From Microvelia longipes (Eukaryota; Arthropoda; Insecta; Hemiptera; Veliidae), in contig JACMZG010001914.1 of assembly GCA_018340805.1 (NCBI GenBank), forward strand, positions 24,839,981 through 24,903,980: a DNA stretch of 64,000 nt, given 5' to 3'. The translations under genes were made by a program, and so were the position numbers. This document shows positions 55,037-64,000 of this stretch, piece after piece (the first letter of the stretch is position 1; each line of letters begins with the position of its first letter). A model generated the notes under the pieces. The model saw nothing but the letters and a program-made list of their open reading frames with translations, had not been told where the DNA came from and ran no database searches.

Positions 55037-55560
55037 TACTTTACCGGTCATATTTTATTTTCAGAGGGAACTTACAGATTAAAAAGAGTGTACCATTAAC
55101 TTGCCCTTATTTTAAGGTATTTATAATCACGAATGCTGCTATATTTTGGGAAATAGGAACCCTGCAATTTTAAATTTCAAAATATAATGATTTTTTTGTG
55201 CTTAAGCCAAACACATAAAGGCTATGTTACTCTTAACAAATTTTTTGTTATTGTTAATACTAAAGCTTCGATTTTAAGTTAAAATCTCCAAAATTGTATA
55301 CTTAAAGCCAAAGCACTCATTCATGCTCTTAGACCAAAATAACGGTGTAAGACAATACTGCGTGAGGCACAAAACGTTTTGTAATTATAGCTAGGACATA
55401 AAGGCCCAATAAAAGTTAACCTTCGAATTTTCTTTTATCTTTTTATTCGCGAAATCTAGTGTTGTACTTCTATATGATAGCAAATCTTGCGGATAAGACT
55501 GATCCGAAATTTACACCACCAAAATGAAGTAAAAAACAGTACCACTACTTTCATTAATTT
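55037..55560. other. Intergenic, nothing recognised
   Basis: AT-rich. No gene seen. Confidence 0.4.
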
Positions 55561-56112
55561 ATGTCTTACGAGAGTTACAACTTTGTACAAAAATCGGTCT
55601 ATATGTGTAATTGTGCTATCCGGAAAATAATTATTTGACGACAATAACTCGCAATAATGACAAAATAAAATTCGAAAAAATTATAAACCGCGGAAAAATG
55701 TGTGAAATTTGTCATACATGTAGCTATGTATAAGACAAACATATGTGCCAAGTTTCATGCCATTATCAGCTTAAATTCAATTTTTATTAGGTGACTTGTA
55801 TACGTTTTTTTTAAATTGAAAAAGAAAATTAATTTGAAATTTAGTACAAGTGTATGCCTTTACGTAGTAAATAAGTACACCAAGTTTTGTATCAATGAAT
55901 ACGACAAGTATATCCATGATTGGTGTTGAGTCATAAAAGTATTGGTGTTGTTAGTGCCGAAGTATACTGCAAAAGACGTGTTGCAGTATATATTTGGGAA
56001 AAGGTATATTCTGAGGACGAGCGAAGCGAGTCCGAAGATGGGAGGATGAGGGTAGCGAATCCGATGTGATGAGGAAAAGTTTCGAGGTACCCCGTACCTG
56101 ATTTTTAATATT
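55561..56112 (+). repeat. Family A copy, middle and tail
   Basis: Best preserved tail: GTCTATATGTGTAATTGTGC, AAATTTGTCATACATGTAGC, ACATATGTGCCAAGTTTCAT, TTTACGTAGTAAATAAGTAC (the empty equivalent of the SINE-1 target at 29665), GACGAGCGAAGCGAGTCCGA and GAGGTACCCCGTACC. Confidence 0.85.
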
Positions 56113-57170
<1,058 letters not shown>

Positions 57171-57399
57171 CGGAGGACCATAAAAGTGACCATAAAAAAA
57201 GAACGGGTGACCATAAAAAATTTATATTGGTCATTTTTTACTCACCATAGATATGGGTATCAATAGCAAAATAATTATCAAAATCTATTTTTTTAGAGCA
57301 CCCAAGTCTGGGACACTTGATATGGATTGACCCAGCTATGAAAAGAATATTATTTGGACCAGAACCTACTCAGGATTAGAGTTAAAGAACTAGGAAATG
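57171..57399. other. Intergenic, nothing recognised
   Basis: Short repeat GACCATAAAA near 57176 and 57209. Nothing else. Confidence 0.4.
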
Positions 57400-57645
57400 T
57401 AACAAGGAAATGCAATGTTAGATCTGGGAACTGTTTCATCATTCGACATTCTTCATTATCATTGATGGCTCGACATAATATCATATCTCACTTTGTTTCA
57501 TTATGTCTAACTCATTAGGGCGCCACAAAGCCTGAACATCATTCATGTCGAGTCATCAATGATGAATGTCGAATAATGGAACAGTTCCCAGATGTAACAT
57601 TGCATTTGCTTGGTACATATCCTAGGAATCTCTCGCACAATTATA
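57400..57645 (-). mobile_element. Hammerhead-bearing inverted-repeat element, copy 2
   Basis: Two arms of about 85 bp pair almost throughout: ACATCTGGGAACTGTT / AACAGTTCCCAGAT and CATTGATGGCTCGACATAAT / GTCGAGTCATCAATGATG. The turn is the ribozyme-like core on the minus strand. The outer right end reads CTCTCGCACAATTATATTGT, shared with 42805. Confidence 0.8.
57491..57530 (-). ncRNA. Decayed hammerhead core with compensated stem III
   Basis: The minus strand has CTTTGT, GGCGCC, CTAATGA, GTTA-GACA-TAAT, GAAA and ACAAAG. Compared with 42646-42686, stem III changed on both sides (C to T and G to A) and still pairs. Stem II closes with a G-T wobble. The essential G of CTGATGA is A, and the base at the cleavage site is missing, so this copy should be inactive. 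Confidence 0.55.
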
Positions 57646-57739
57646 TTGTGTCAACGTTTTCTTCTATTACTAAATTGTTCTTGGTTTGTTTATTGTTCAG
57701 TAGTATCAAATGATATAACTCTGTCATGCTCTATGCATG

Positions 57740-58059
57740 GTACAGTCCCGTAGCAAGCCTGAAGTTGTTGGTGGGGGGACCAAACCAATCCGAGTAAGGA
57801 CGATATTTTACACACCTTTAAGGACTTCTGATAAAGAAAATCTTCGTCTGAGGGGGCAACGCCCCTCCGGCTACTCCTTAGATACGCATTTCATGGTATC
57901 CATAAACCCTATGCATTTCTTTCGAGGTTGAGTGTATCGAGACCAAAGGAATTTCAACCTATAAATAGGTTAACTATTGATCCTGAGATCAAGCGCAACG
58001 AGACCGAAGTATTATGACCTTTAGTTACTAACTCTGAAGACGAGCGAAGTCATTTGATG
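57740..58059 (+). repeat. GC-hairpin block and family A tail
   Basis: GGGGGCAACGCCCCTCCGGC near 57853 is a self-pairing block. From about 57920 GAGTGTATCGAGACCAAAGG, GATCAAGCGCAACGAGACCG and GACGAGCGAAGTCATTTGAT form a family A tail that ends at the SINE-1 target. Confidence 0.65.
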
Positions 58060-58073
58060 TATCCAGTACCCGA

Positions 58074-58628
58074 GAGTCACCCGTGGTGTAGTGGTTAAGG
58101 TACGCGGCCAATACACAGAATGAACGGACTTAAGTCATGGGTTCAATCCCACCACGGGCCTCTAGGATTTTTATGAGAGGGATAAAAATTCTGCGTACCA
58201 CCTTCCTTCAGAAGGGACGTAAAGCCGGTGGTCTCGAGCCTGTGCGTTGTCAGGTACTCGTTAAAGATCCCTTACCCTAAATAAAACTGGGGGTATAGGA
58301 CAAATTTAGGACCCTTAGAGTACATTTATTATAATACTACACTGTTTCTGCCTTGTAGTTTAAAGTGTGTGGAGGTTTGGTTTAACAGTGAGAGCACGTG
58401 TTGTTCCCAGTTTTAACTAGACTATAAGAGTCATTGAAATTATGTATGATTGCTTGAAAAAGCATGAGAGGAACCATATTCACGGCTATTCTGTTTAGAT
58501 TAGATGAAATATACCTACACTTGAAATTAAAAGGAGTCGAACACTATCTTAGGGAGCTGGCAAAAAGAGACCAACAACGTGGCCTACTTGCCTGGTAGTT
58601 ACTACCACTCCCCCCATATTACTATCAC
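58074..58628 (+). mobile_element. SINE-1, copy 2, with perfect 14-bp target duplication
   Basis: A 555-bp insertion between two TATCCAGTACCCGA copies (58060-58073 and 58629-58642). The tRNA-like head has CCCGTGG (58081-58087) and CCACGGG able to pair as an acceptor stem, TGTAGTGGTTAAGGTAC as A-box and GGGTTCAATCCC as B-box. The body has GTAAAGCCGGTGGTCTCGAG and AAAGATCCCTTACCCTAAAT, and the 3' part has TTGCTTGAAAAAGCATGAGA and CTATCTTAGGGAGCTGGCAA. It should be pol III transcribed and mobilised by a LINE in trans (family knowledge). Confidence 0.9.
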
Positions 58629-58642
58629 TATCCAGTACCCGA

Positions 58643-58802
58643 CATTTATTAAGAAATACAACAATTATTTATACTATTATTAGAGATAATTCAGTTTTAG
58701 TTGCTTGAAGGCTGGTGAGTAAACAATCTAGTGATTTTAATCCGGCAATGAAGTCTGACATTGTTTGATACTAGGCCCATAAAAGGTTAATGATAACGGT
58801 AC
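58643..58802. other. Intron downstream of the 58.8-kb exon
   Basis: No feature recognised. Confidence 0.35.
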
Positions 58803-58949
58803 CTTTAAATCGTCTCTGTATGGGTGGTAGCCTTCCATCTAAGCTAGCGAATAAAGAACCATTAGTTATCGGGAACCTTAATGGTGGAGTTTGATGTTCT
58901 CGTCCTCCTTGTATTATTGATGATCGAGGCATAAATTTTCCATACGGGC
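58803..58949 (-). CDS. Putative internal exon (phase 1-1) of an unrecognised gene
   Basis: The acceptor TTTCTTTATCTGTTACAG precedes GCCCGTATGG. The exon is 147 bp and ends AAAG|GTACCG. Between split codons it encodes PYGKFMPRSSIIQGGREHQT and PPLRFPITNGSLFASLDGRL, then PPIQRRFK. Both ends are phase 1, so it could be skipped without a frame change. Pro, Arg and Gly content is clearly above what this AT-rich DNA gives by chance. The polypyrimidine tract and acceptor are good; the donor is weak. It may belong to the same gene as the terminal exon at 35255-35491, but no linking exon was found. Family not recognised. Confidence 0.5.
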
Positions 58950-59765
58950 CTGTAACAGATAAAGAAATTATTAATTTAAAAGTTCTGTTTGAATTCAAAA
59001 AGTTATTTGGAAGAAATAATATTAACAATTTCAATACATTCTTACAATGATATTTTATTCAGTTTAAGCATTTTTCGTTTTAACGATAAGGAAACATATT
59101 TGGTACCAAAATGATATTTTGAGTATTTAGTATGCTACATACAGGATGTTTTTGAGTATTTAGTTACAGAATCCAATTTTAAAGTTAACTGTTGTAAGTT
59201 AAGTGCGCCCCATTGGGGCGCTGCGCCTAAATGGTTAATACCAAAAAATAATCTTCAGTAACCATAATACAGATCCTTTAAGTTTCAAAAATGTATCTTA
59301 CACGTTTGAAACATTAAGAGGGGGAAATTTTTGCCACTGTGTATGTACTACTGACTTTCAGATTTAGTCATCGAGAGTTGTGATAATTACACTGCCGGTT
59401 ATAATTTTTGCATGCAACTATGTTTACTTTAGGCCTAAAGTAGACAGTGATAAAATTAAATTGTGCTCACATGAAACAGCTATCTTCCCCAAATGAGAAG
59501 CTGAAGAGGAGCACTGCTACTTTTTGACTATGGCTGCTCTTACGGCAGTAGGCGGTCAATGGCTTAACTTAAGCTATTGTTAAGTTGTATAGTTATTCCT
59601 ATCTCACTAATTATATTCTTATTATACATTTAATGATGTATTTTTTTTGTTACAGGTAAATAGAAATTTGGAATAATAATAAAGAACAATCCGTGTATTT
59701 GTAAGTTTAATAATCTGTTATTACTATCAGTGAGTTGTTCAGTAAAATAAAATAAAATTAAATTA
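58950..59765. other. Intergenic or intronic
   Basis: A perfect small hairpin GCGCCCC-ATT-GGGGCGC lies at 59205-59221. Nothing coding recognised. Confidence 0.45.
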
Positions 59766-60597
59766 ATCGGGTACAGAGTGTCTTCGAACATTTTCTCGAC
59801 ACATGAGATTCGCTACGCTCATTCGCTTTGCTCGTCCTCAGAATACATAATTCGCCAAATTTATACTGCCACACGTTTTCGGATTTGTTTCCCTCGTACT
59901 TAAATAGTAATTACATTAGATTTATTCCAAGCGGTCAACCATCCAAGCACTGACTTCGCTCGATGCTGCTCAACATCCATGATGCAACCAAAACCATAGA
60001 TACGAGTATACTTGCCTTAGTATAGAAATGAAACTTAGTATACTTATTTATTACGTAAAGGGATACACTTGCACCAAATTTTAACTCAATTGGATTATTT
60101 CTCGAGTTCTTGTAATGTTTTTAATACGTATTGGATTCAATAGATAAAAAATAAACTAATGCTAATAATGCGATGAAACTTAGCTTATATGTTGATCTTT
60201 TATATGACTACATGCATGCCAAATCTCTTTCCGATTGATAAAGTTTTCCACGTTTTATGAATTTTTGAAATATTTGCTAAATCATTATTGCAGTTTAATA
60301 GCATCATAAAAAATTATTTGTCGGATAGCACAACTAGACCTGAAGATTGAGTTATAACTTAGTGGGATTGACTTATAACTCAATTCCACTGAGATCTCTC
60401 AATGAGATTGATTTATAACTCAGTAAGGTTGAGTTAAAACTCAGTGAGATTGCGTTATAAAAGAAGTTTCAACTCTCTAGCATAAATACGCTGGGACATC
60501 ACTATGATAACAGTCACACACATACAGATAACTTTTTAAAAACCACTCAGTAGCTCTTAAAAACACCTGAAACGGATAATTCTTGTTGAGATTTTGC
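59766..60597 (-). repeat. Family A copy, nearly complete, reversed
   Basis: Reads in reverse order through the tail (CGCTACGCTCATTCGCTTTG, GCGGTCAACCATCCAAGCAC), middle (AAACTAATGCTAATAATGCG, CATGCATGCCAAATCTCT) and head (AACTCTCTAGCATAAATACG, CTCTTAAAAACACCTGAAAC). A local expansion of TTATAACTCAGTGAGATTG lies at 60345-60465. The hairpin end is replaced by the AT array. Confidence 0.8.
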
Positions 60598-60600
60598 ATA

Positions 60601-60657
<57 letters not shown>
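60597..60657. repeat. AT microsatellite
   Basis: (AT)n of about 58 bp, then TGTGTGTGTGT. Confidence 0.95.
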
Positions 60658-60658
<1 letters not shown>

Positions 60659-60737
60659 GTGTGTGTGTACCATATCTATTAATTTATATGGTAAATGATA
60701 ACTCTCGAAAATGAGGAAAGTTAAAATCATATAGATC

Positions 60738-61152
60738 AAGAGCCCAGGGGTGTTTTGTTAATAAAAAGTGTAATGGCTGGAACCGGTCTCAATTTTTCGT
60801 AAATACCTTCTTGAACAAAGATCTGCAATTCTGCCGACTCGTATCGGATGTGTCCCAGGCAGAACGCACTTTAGGGGTCAAATTTACCACCCAAGTTAAT
60901 AAAAAGTGTAATGGCTGGAACCGGTCTCAATTTTTCGTAAATACCTTCTTGAACAAGGATCTGCAATTCTCCCGACTCGTATCGGATGGGTGTCCCAGGC
61001 AGAACCTTTGACCCCTAAGTGCGTTCTGCCTGGGACACCCATCCGATACGAGTCGGCAGAATTGCAGATCCTTGTTCAGGAAGGTATTTACGAAAAATTG
61101 AGACCGGTTCTAGCCATTACATTTTTTATTAACAAAAACCCCTCGCTCTTGG
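60738..61152. mobile_element. Foldback element with a triplicated 110-120-bp unit
   Basis: The unit (AAAAAGTGTAATGGCTGGAA, CGGTCTCAATTTTTCGTAAA, CCGACTCGTATCGGATG, CCCAGGCAGAACG) occurs forward at about 60763, forward at about 60900 and inverted at 61015-61130. The ends CAAGAGCCCAGGGGTGTTTT and AAAACCCCTCGCTCTTGG are near-inverses. No transposase frame. Confidence 0.85.
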
Positions 61153-61319
61153 TCTAATACAAAAAAAATCTATGAGAAAATGCTGACAATTGAATTTTTA
61201 AATACAATAAACAAGAAATTTTTTAAATTGATACTTTTTTGCTACAATTTACATTTAAGCTTATTATTCTTATATATATTTTATTCTTATATATGGTTTT
61301 GTTTAATCACTGATGTTAA
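61153..61319. other. Intergenic, nothing recognised
   Basis: AT-rich. Confidence 0.35.
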
Positions 61320-61465
61320 GTAGCAACGAACGAAATCAGTACCTTGATGGGTGACTGCTGGAAATAAAATAGACGTTTTTATTATCTGGAGACTACCATA
61401 CGAGTCTTAAGATGTTCTGCAGTATAAATTAGATGCTTTTTATATTCTCAGGAGGAGCGAAGCAT
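61320..61465 (+). repeat. Family A tail fragment
   Basis: AAATCAGTACCTTGATGGGT, AAGATGTTCTGCAGTATAAA and AGGAGGAGCGAAGCATTTTC. Confidence 0.65.
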
Positions 61466-62219
61466 TTTCGTCACTTTTTTTGTCAAATGTGTTATTATTA
61501 ATGTTGAGCTTTGTGGTGAATTTAATTAATAATGGACTAATTAATAAATCCGCTTGAGTAATGAAAAAACTATAATTATTTCAATTTTATTCGATTAGCT
61601 TATAATAATCTTTTGAACTATTTTAGGAGAGTAATCAATCAAGTAGTTTATTCTGTCGATAATTTTAAATATAACAGCAATAAACTCATCTTAGTTTAAC
61701 TGAAATCGTGATGCTAAAATCTCCAATAATATCGAACATCTTTCTGTCATTATTGACAGTTTCTTTTACACCGAATTCTTTCAAAATTGGTCCAATTAAC
61801 CTGAAATTATAGTTCTTATTTTTTATCAAATTTCGTGTCATCCTTGTTCTTAAAAGGTATTTTCAGAGGGAGTTATTTTGTTAAATGTTTAGCACAGGTG
61901 TTGGAATTTTGTAAAAAGTTTCAAATTATGATGTAATATTGTTACTGTCTTTTTAATAGTGAAGGTGCCTTGTTAGTTTTCAAGTTTTTCTCATGAAATA
62001 CTGTTTAGTTTTTTCTGTATTTTCATACAGTTTTGGCTTCCGCGGATTTTTTGTTTTATTTTGGAATAATAGAATAATTTTTAAAGCATTGCAGCTTGTG
62101 AAGTCTTGAATATTCATGAAATTTATAAATGACTTACGCTATAAAATAAAGTTGTTGCTGTAGTGACTCGGGAAACTATAAGTGTTTAGGTTCTGCAATT
62201 AACCATTGTTTTTTGGTAA
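61466..62219. other. Intergenic, nothing assigned
   Basis: A possible minus-strand untranslated exon (acceptor TTAATTGCAG near 62200, donor GC|GTAAGTC near 62138) was seen but is too weak to call. Confidence 0.35.
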
Positions 62220-62620
62220 CTATTACCTAAGATTATGATAGTTATAGAATGTTGGAGGGTATACGATGGATTCAGATTTAAGGCGTTGGTAAACTTGGTG
62301 CTGGCATCTAGCGGCACGTTTGAAACTAACTGTCTAAGCCATAGCATTCTTCCCACTTTGCTAAGTTAGCATTATGAAATCATCTCGATTTTTATTACTA
62401 TTTTAACGACACTAGTATCTACTCAAAAGTGGTCATTTTTATATGAAGCAAATATTTGGAATAATCAGTTTTATGCCAGAAGTAATTTGCTGAAAATAAG
62501 ACGATAGTGGTGTATTGTCGTGGTTGGCATGGTTAAACTACCAAATTACTCGCTAGCGCTCCTATTAACTGGCTATGGAACTAAACTTTTCTTGTCTGAA
62601 ATGATAGAATCCCAAGACCA
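62220..62620. repeat. Family D dispersed repeat, copy 2
   Basis: Parallels 7500-7885: TATAGAATGTTGGAGGG, ACTATTTTAACGACACTAG, AAAAGTGGTCATTT, GCGCTCCTATTAACTGGCTA and TTTTCTTGTCTGAA. Confidence 0.6.
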
Positions 62621-63045
62621 TCTTTGTTTTTTCTGTATATTATTTGACTATTACCTAAATCTGGTTATTTTGTTACCACTTTTAGTAATTAGTACACACT
62701 TATAGACTTAACAGGGGTGAGTCCCATTTGCACATTCGGAACTTGGTATGTAGAGGCACACCAAGGTGTGTCTTTAGTGGTGCTTTAGGGGTGTGTGTGC
62801 TTTAGGAGTGCTCACCTAAAGTCTGGTTTAAGTTTCACATTTTAGTATTATTTTGGCTTTGGTCAAAATAAAGTGTATTGTGTAAGTTGATATTACTTTA
62901 TCGTTAAGTGGTGAAAGGGGGAGGCTGAGCCTGGTAAACCCTCTTTCTCACTCTCCTGAATTATTTAAAAGCAGAATATTTTAGTATGTATTTATGTGAT
63001 ATTCTCATCAAATTCTTAAGTTATAATCTTTTCAATAAAGAACGT
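62621..63045. other. Intergenic, nothing recognised
   Basis: GCTTTAGGGGTGTGTGTGCT near 62783. No gene seen. Confidence 0.4.
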
Positions 63046-63255
63046 TCTTGTCTTTAAACGTTTAAATACTCTTACGCAAGATCACATGAACGTTTAGATC
63101 TTTGAGCGTTCAGTATTTCTCACGCAAGATCACCCGACCGTTTTGATTTTTGATCGTTCAAAATCTCTTACGCAGGATAACATAATGTTTTGACCTTTGA
63201 ACGTTTAAAACCACTTACGCAAAATCACACGAACGTTTGGCGATGATTCTGACGT
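63046..63255. repeat. Tandem repeat, period about 49 bp
   Basis: Four units with CTTACGCAAGATCACATGAA and TTTGAACGTTTAAAA, then two short GATTCTGACGTTTT copies. Confidence 0.85.
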
Positions 63256-63379
63256 TTTGATAATTCTGACGTTTTTACAGATTAGTTAGATCATCATAGT
63301 TCATACTATGTGTGTTTAGCCTTATCTAAGGCACATCAGTTCTCATGATGAGGGCATTGTGAGAACTAGCGGCTAGCGT

Positions 63380-63465
63380 TTGCCATGCCTCAAACGCGTT
63401 ATAAATGTACATTTATAACGCTTGATATTTATAACGATCATGGGACATTTATAACGCTAGGCAAA
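63380..63465. repeat. Short ATTTATAACG repeats
   Basis: GCGTTATAAATGTACATTTA then TAACGC is a palindrome at about 63397-63421. Two more ATTTATAACG copies follow. Confidence 0.75.
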
Positions 63466-63504
63466 ATAGCAATGAAATCTAGAACTGAACTAGTCGAACT
63501 AGTT

Positions 63505-63708
63505 TATTATAATAATAACAATAATGCCCGTTTAGAGCATCGGGTGGTAGTAGCAACCGTTTCGCTCAAAGTGTATTCTAAAGTTGGCGATAATTTATCT
63601 AAACAATAATCTTCTAGGAACTGAGAGTGTAACCTGGGATGCGAACCCCAGACCTCCGGGGGTGTCAAAGATTAACGCCTTAACGACCTCGGCCACGTAG
63701 GCGACTCT
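63505..63708 (-). mobile_element. SINE-2-like element, copy 3
   Basis: The minus strand starts with GTCGCCTACGTGGCCGAGGT and CGTTAAGGCGTTAATC (A-box region), then GGTCTGGGGTTCGCATCCCA (B-box). The 3' tail has AAACGGGCATTATTG and TTATTATAAT. The body is diverged or deleted relative to the other two copies. Confidence 0.7.
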
Positions 63709-64000
63709 AGTTTAGTTCGGCAAATAAACTATAAGAATGTATACAATTAAAAGCATTGTGTCTTTATTTTAAAAAACTAGACTTCTAATACAGTTCTTAT
63801 TTTCTATTCAAAATCTTACAAACAAATCTGATAAAAGTATCTATGGGAGAGTTACGAAAAATCATATTCCACCTTTTACTAAAAAAAACTTTTGAAACTC
63901 CTTACAAAAAAACTTCTTAAAACAAATACAGTGGGTTGAAGAGTGAAATGTGGGCCGGCGCTGGATCCAAGATCAATACCTCGCACCAATTTCCTTTCAT
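63709..64000. other. Intergenic to window end, nothing recognised
   Basis: AT-rich, then GTGGGCCGGCGCTGGATCC near 63950. No gene seen before the window edge. Confidence 0.4.

Noticed and set aside
60811..61011. 66-codon ORF in the foldback element
   Set aside because: Spans two tandem copies of the unit and breaks in the third; no domain.
62132..62200. Minus-strand internal exon (TTGCAG acceptor, GC|GTAAGTC donor)
   Set aside because: No frame is open through it. It could be an untranslated exon, but nothing supports that.

Overview
The window is AT-rich, gene-poor, repeat-dense eukaryotic DNA. Split genes with GTAAGT donors, AATAAA signals next to stop codons, long (AT)n arrays, SINEs and several classes of retroelement and DNA-transposon debris rule out a prokaryote. 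A jockey-type LINE (three zinc knuckles in ORF1, an FADD box in ORF2), Penelope-like and PIF/Harbinger remnants and a Crypton-like recombinase scrap suggest an arthropod, most likely an insect. I cannot name the species.

Host genes. Two complete minus-strand genes of the same style lie side by side. Gene 1 (7.0-14.2 kb, three coding exons) encodes a secreted protein of about 478 residues: a signal peptide, a long Asn/Thr-rich stretch with about 20 N-glycosylation sequons, a six-cysteine domain and a hydrophobic GPI-like tail. Gene 2 (25.4-28.4 kb, two coding exons) encodes about 542 residues: a signal peptide, an extremely Asn-rich body and a hydrophobic tail. All their coding introns are phase 1, and each start codon follows a splice acceptor, so both have an upstream untranslated exon. 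Other likely exons are at 35.26-35.49 kb (minus, terminal), 58.80-58.95 kb (minus, internal, phase 1-1), 38.29 kb (plus, first coding exon) and 40.51-40.70 kb (plus). I do not recognise these products.

Mobile elements by region. 0-6 kb: minisatellites and a tRNA-headed SINE. 7.5-12.5 kb (inside gene 1): family D, a family A head, a long-TIR element and SINE-2. 14.3-18.1 kb: AT array, two satellites (one palindromic), and a family A copy split by a Penelope-like GIY-YIG fragment with an 11-bp target duplication. 18.2-22.4 kb: a nearly full-length but broken jockey-like LINE. 22.7-25.3 kb: a Penelope-like RT relic, then a family A copy split by a 1,030-bp PIF/Harbinger element with TTA duplication. 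29.2-31.7 kb: SINE-2, a family A copy split by SINE-1 (14-bp duplication), and another family A head. 33.0 kb: tyrosine-recombinase scrap. 34.9 kb: inverted Penelope-like ends. 43.5-45.3 kb: second LINE relic. 50.4-51.4 kb: RNase H relic. 58.1-58.6 kb: second SINE-1 copy. 60.7-61.2 kb: foldback element.

Most notable find: a sequence at 42646-42686 that satisfies the hammerhead ribozyme core consensus, with a 6-bp stem III and a 4-bp stem II. It lies in a dispersed inverted-repeat element. A second copy at 57491-57530 (minus) keeps stem III through a compensatory base change, and a third, decayed copy lies at 48341-48383. Stem I is reduced to a self-complementary GGCGCC, which would suit action as a dimer. 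The most abundant repeat, family A, is a roughly 0.8-kb interspersed element whose tail carries repeated GCGAAGC mini-hairpins and a GAGGTACCCCGTACC-type end. It has served as insertion target for at least three other element types.
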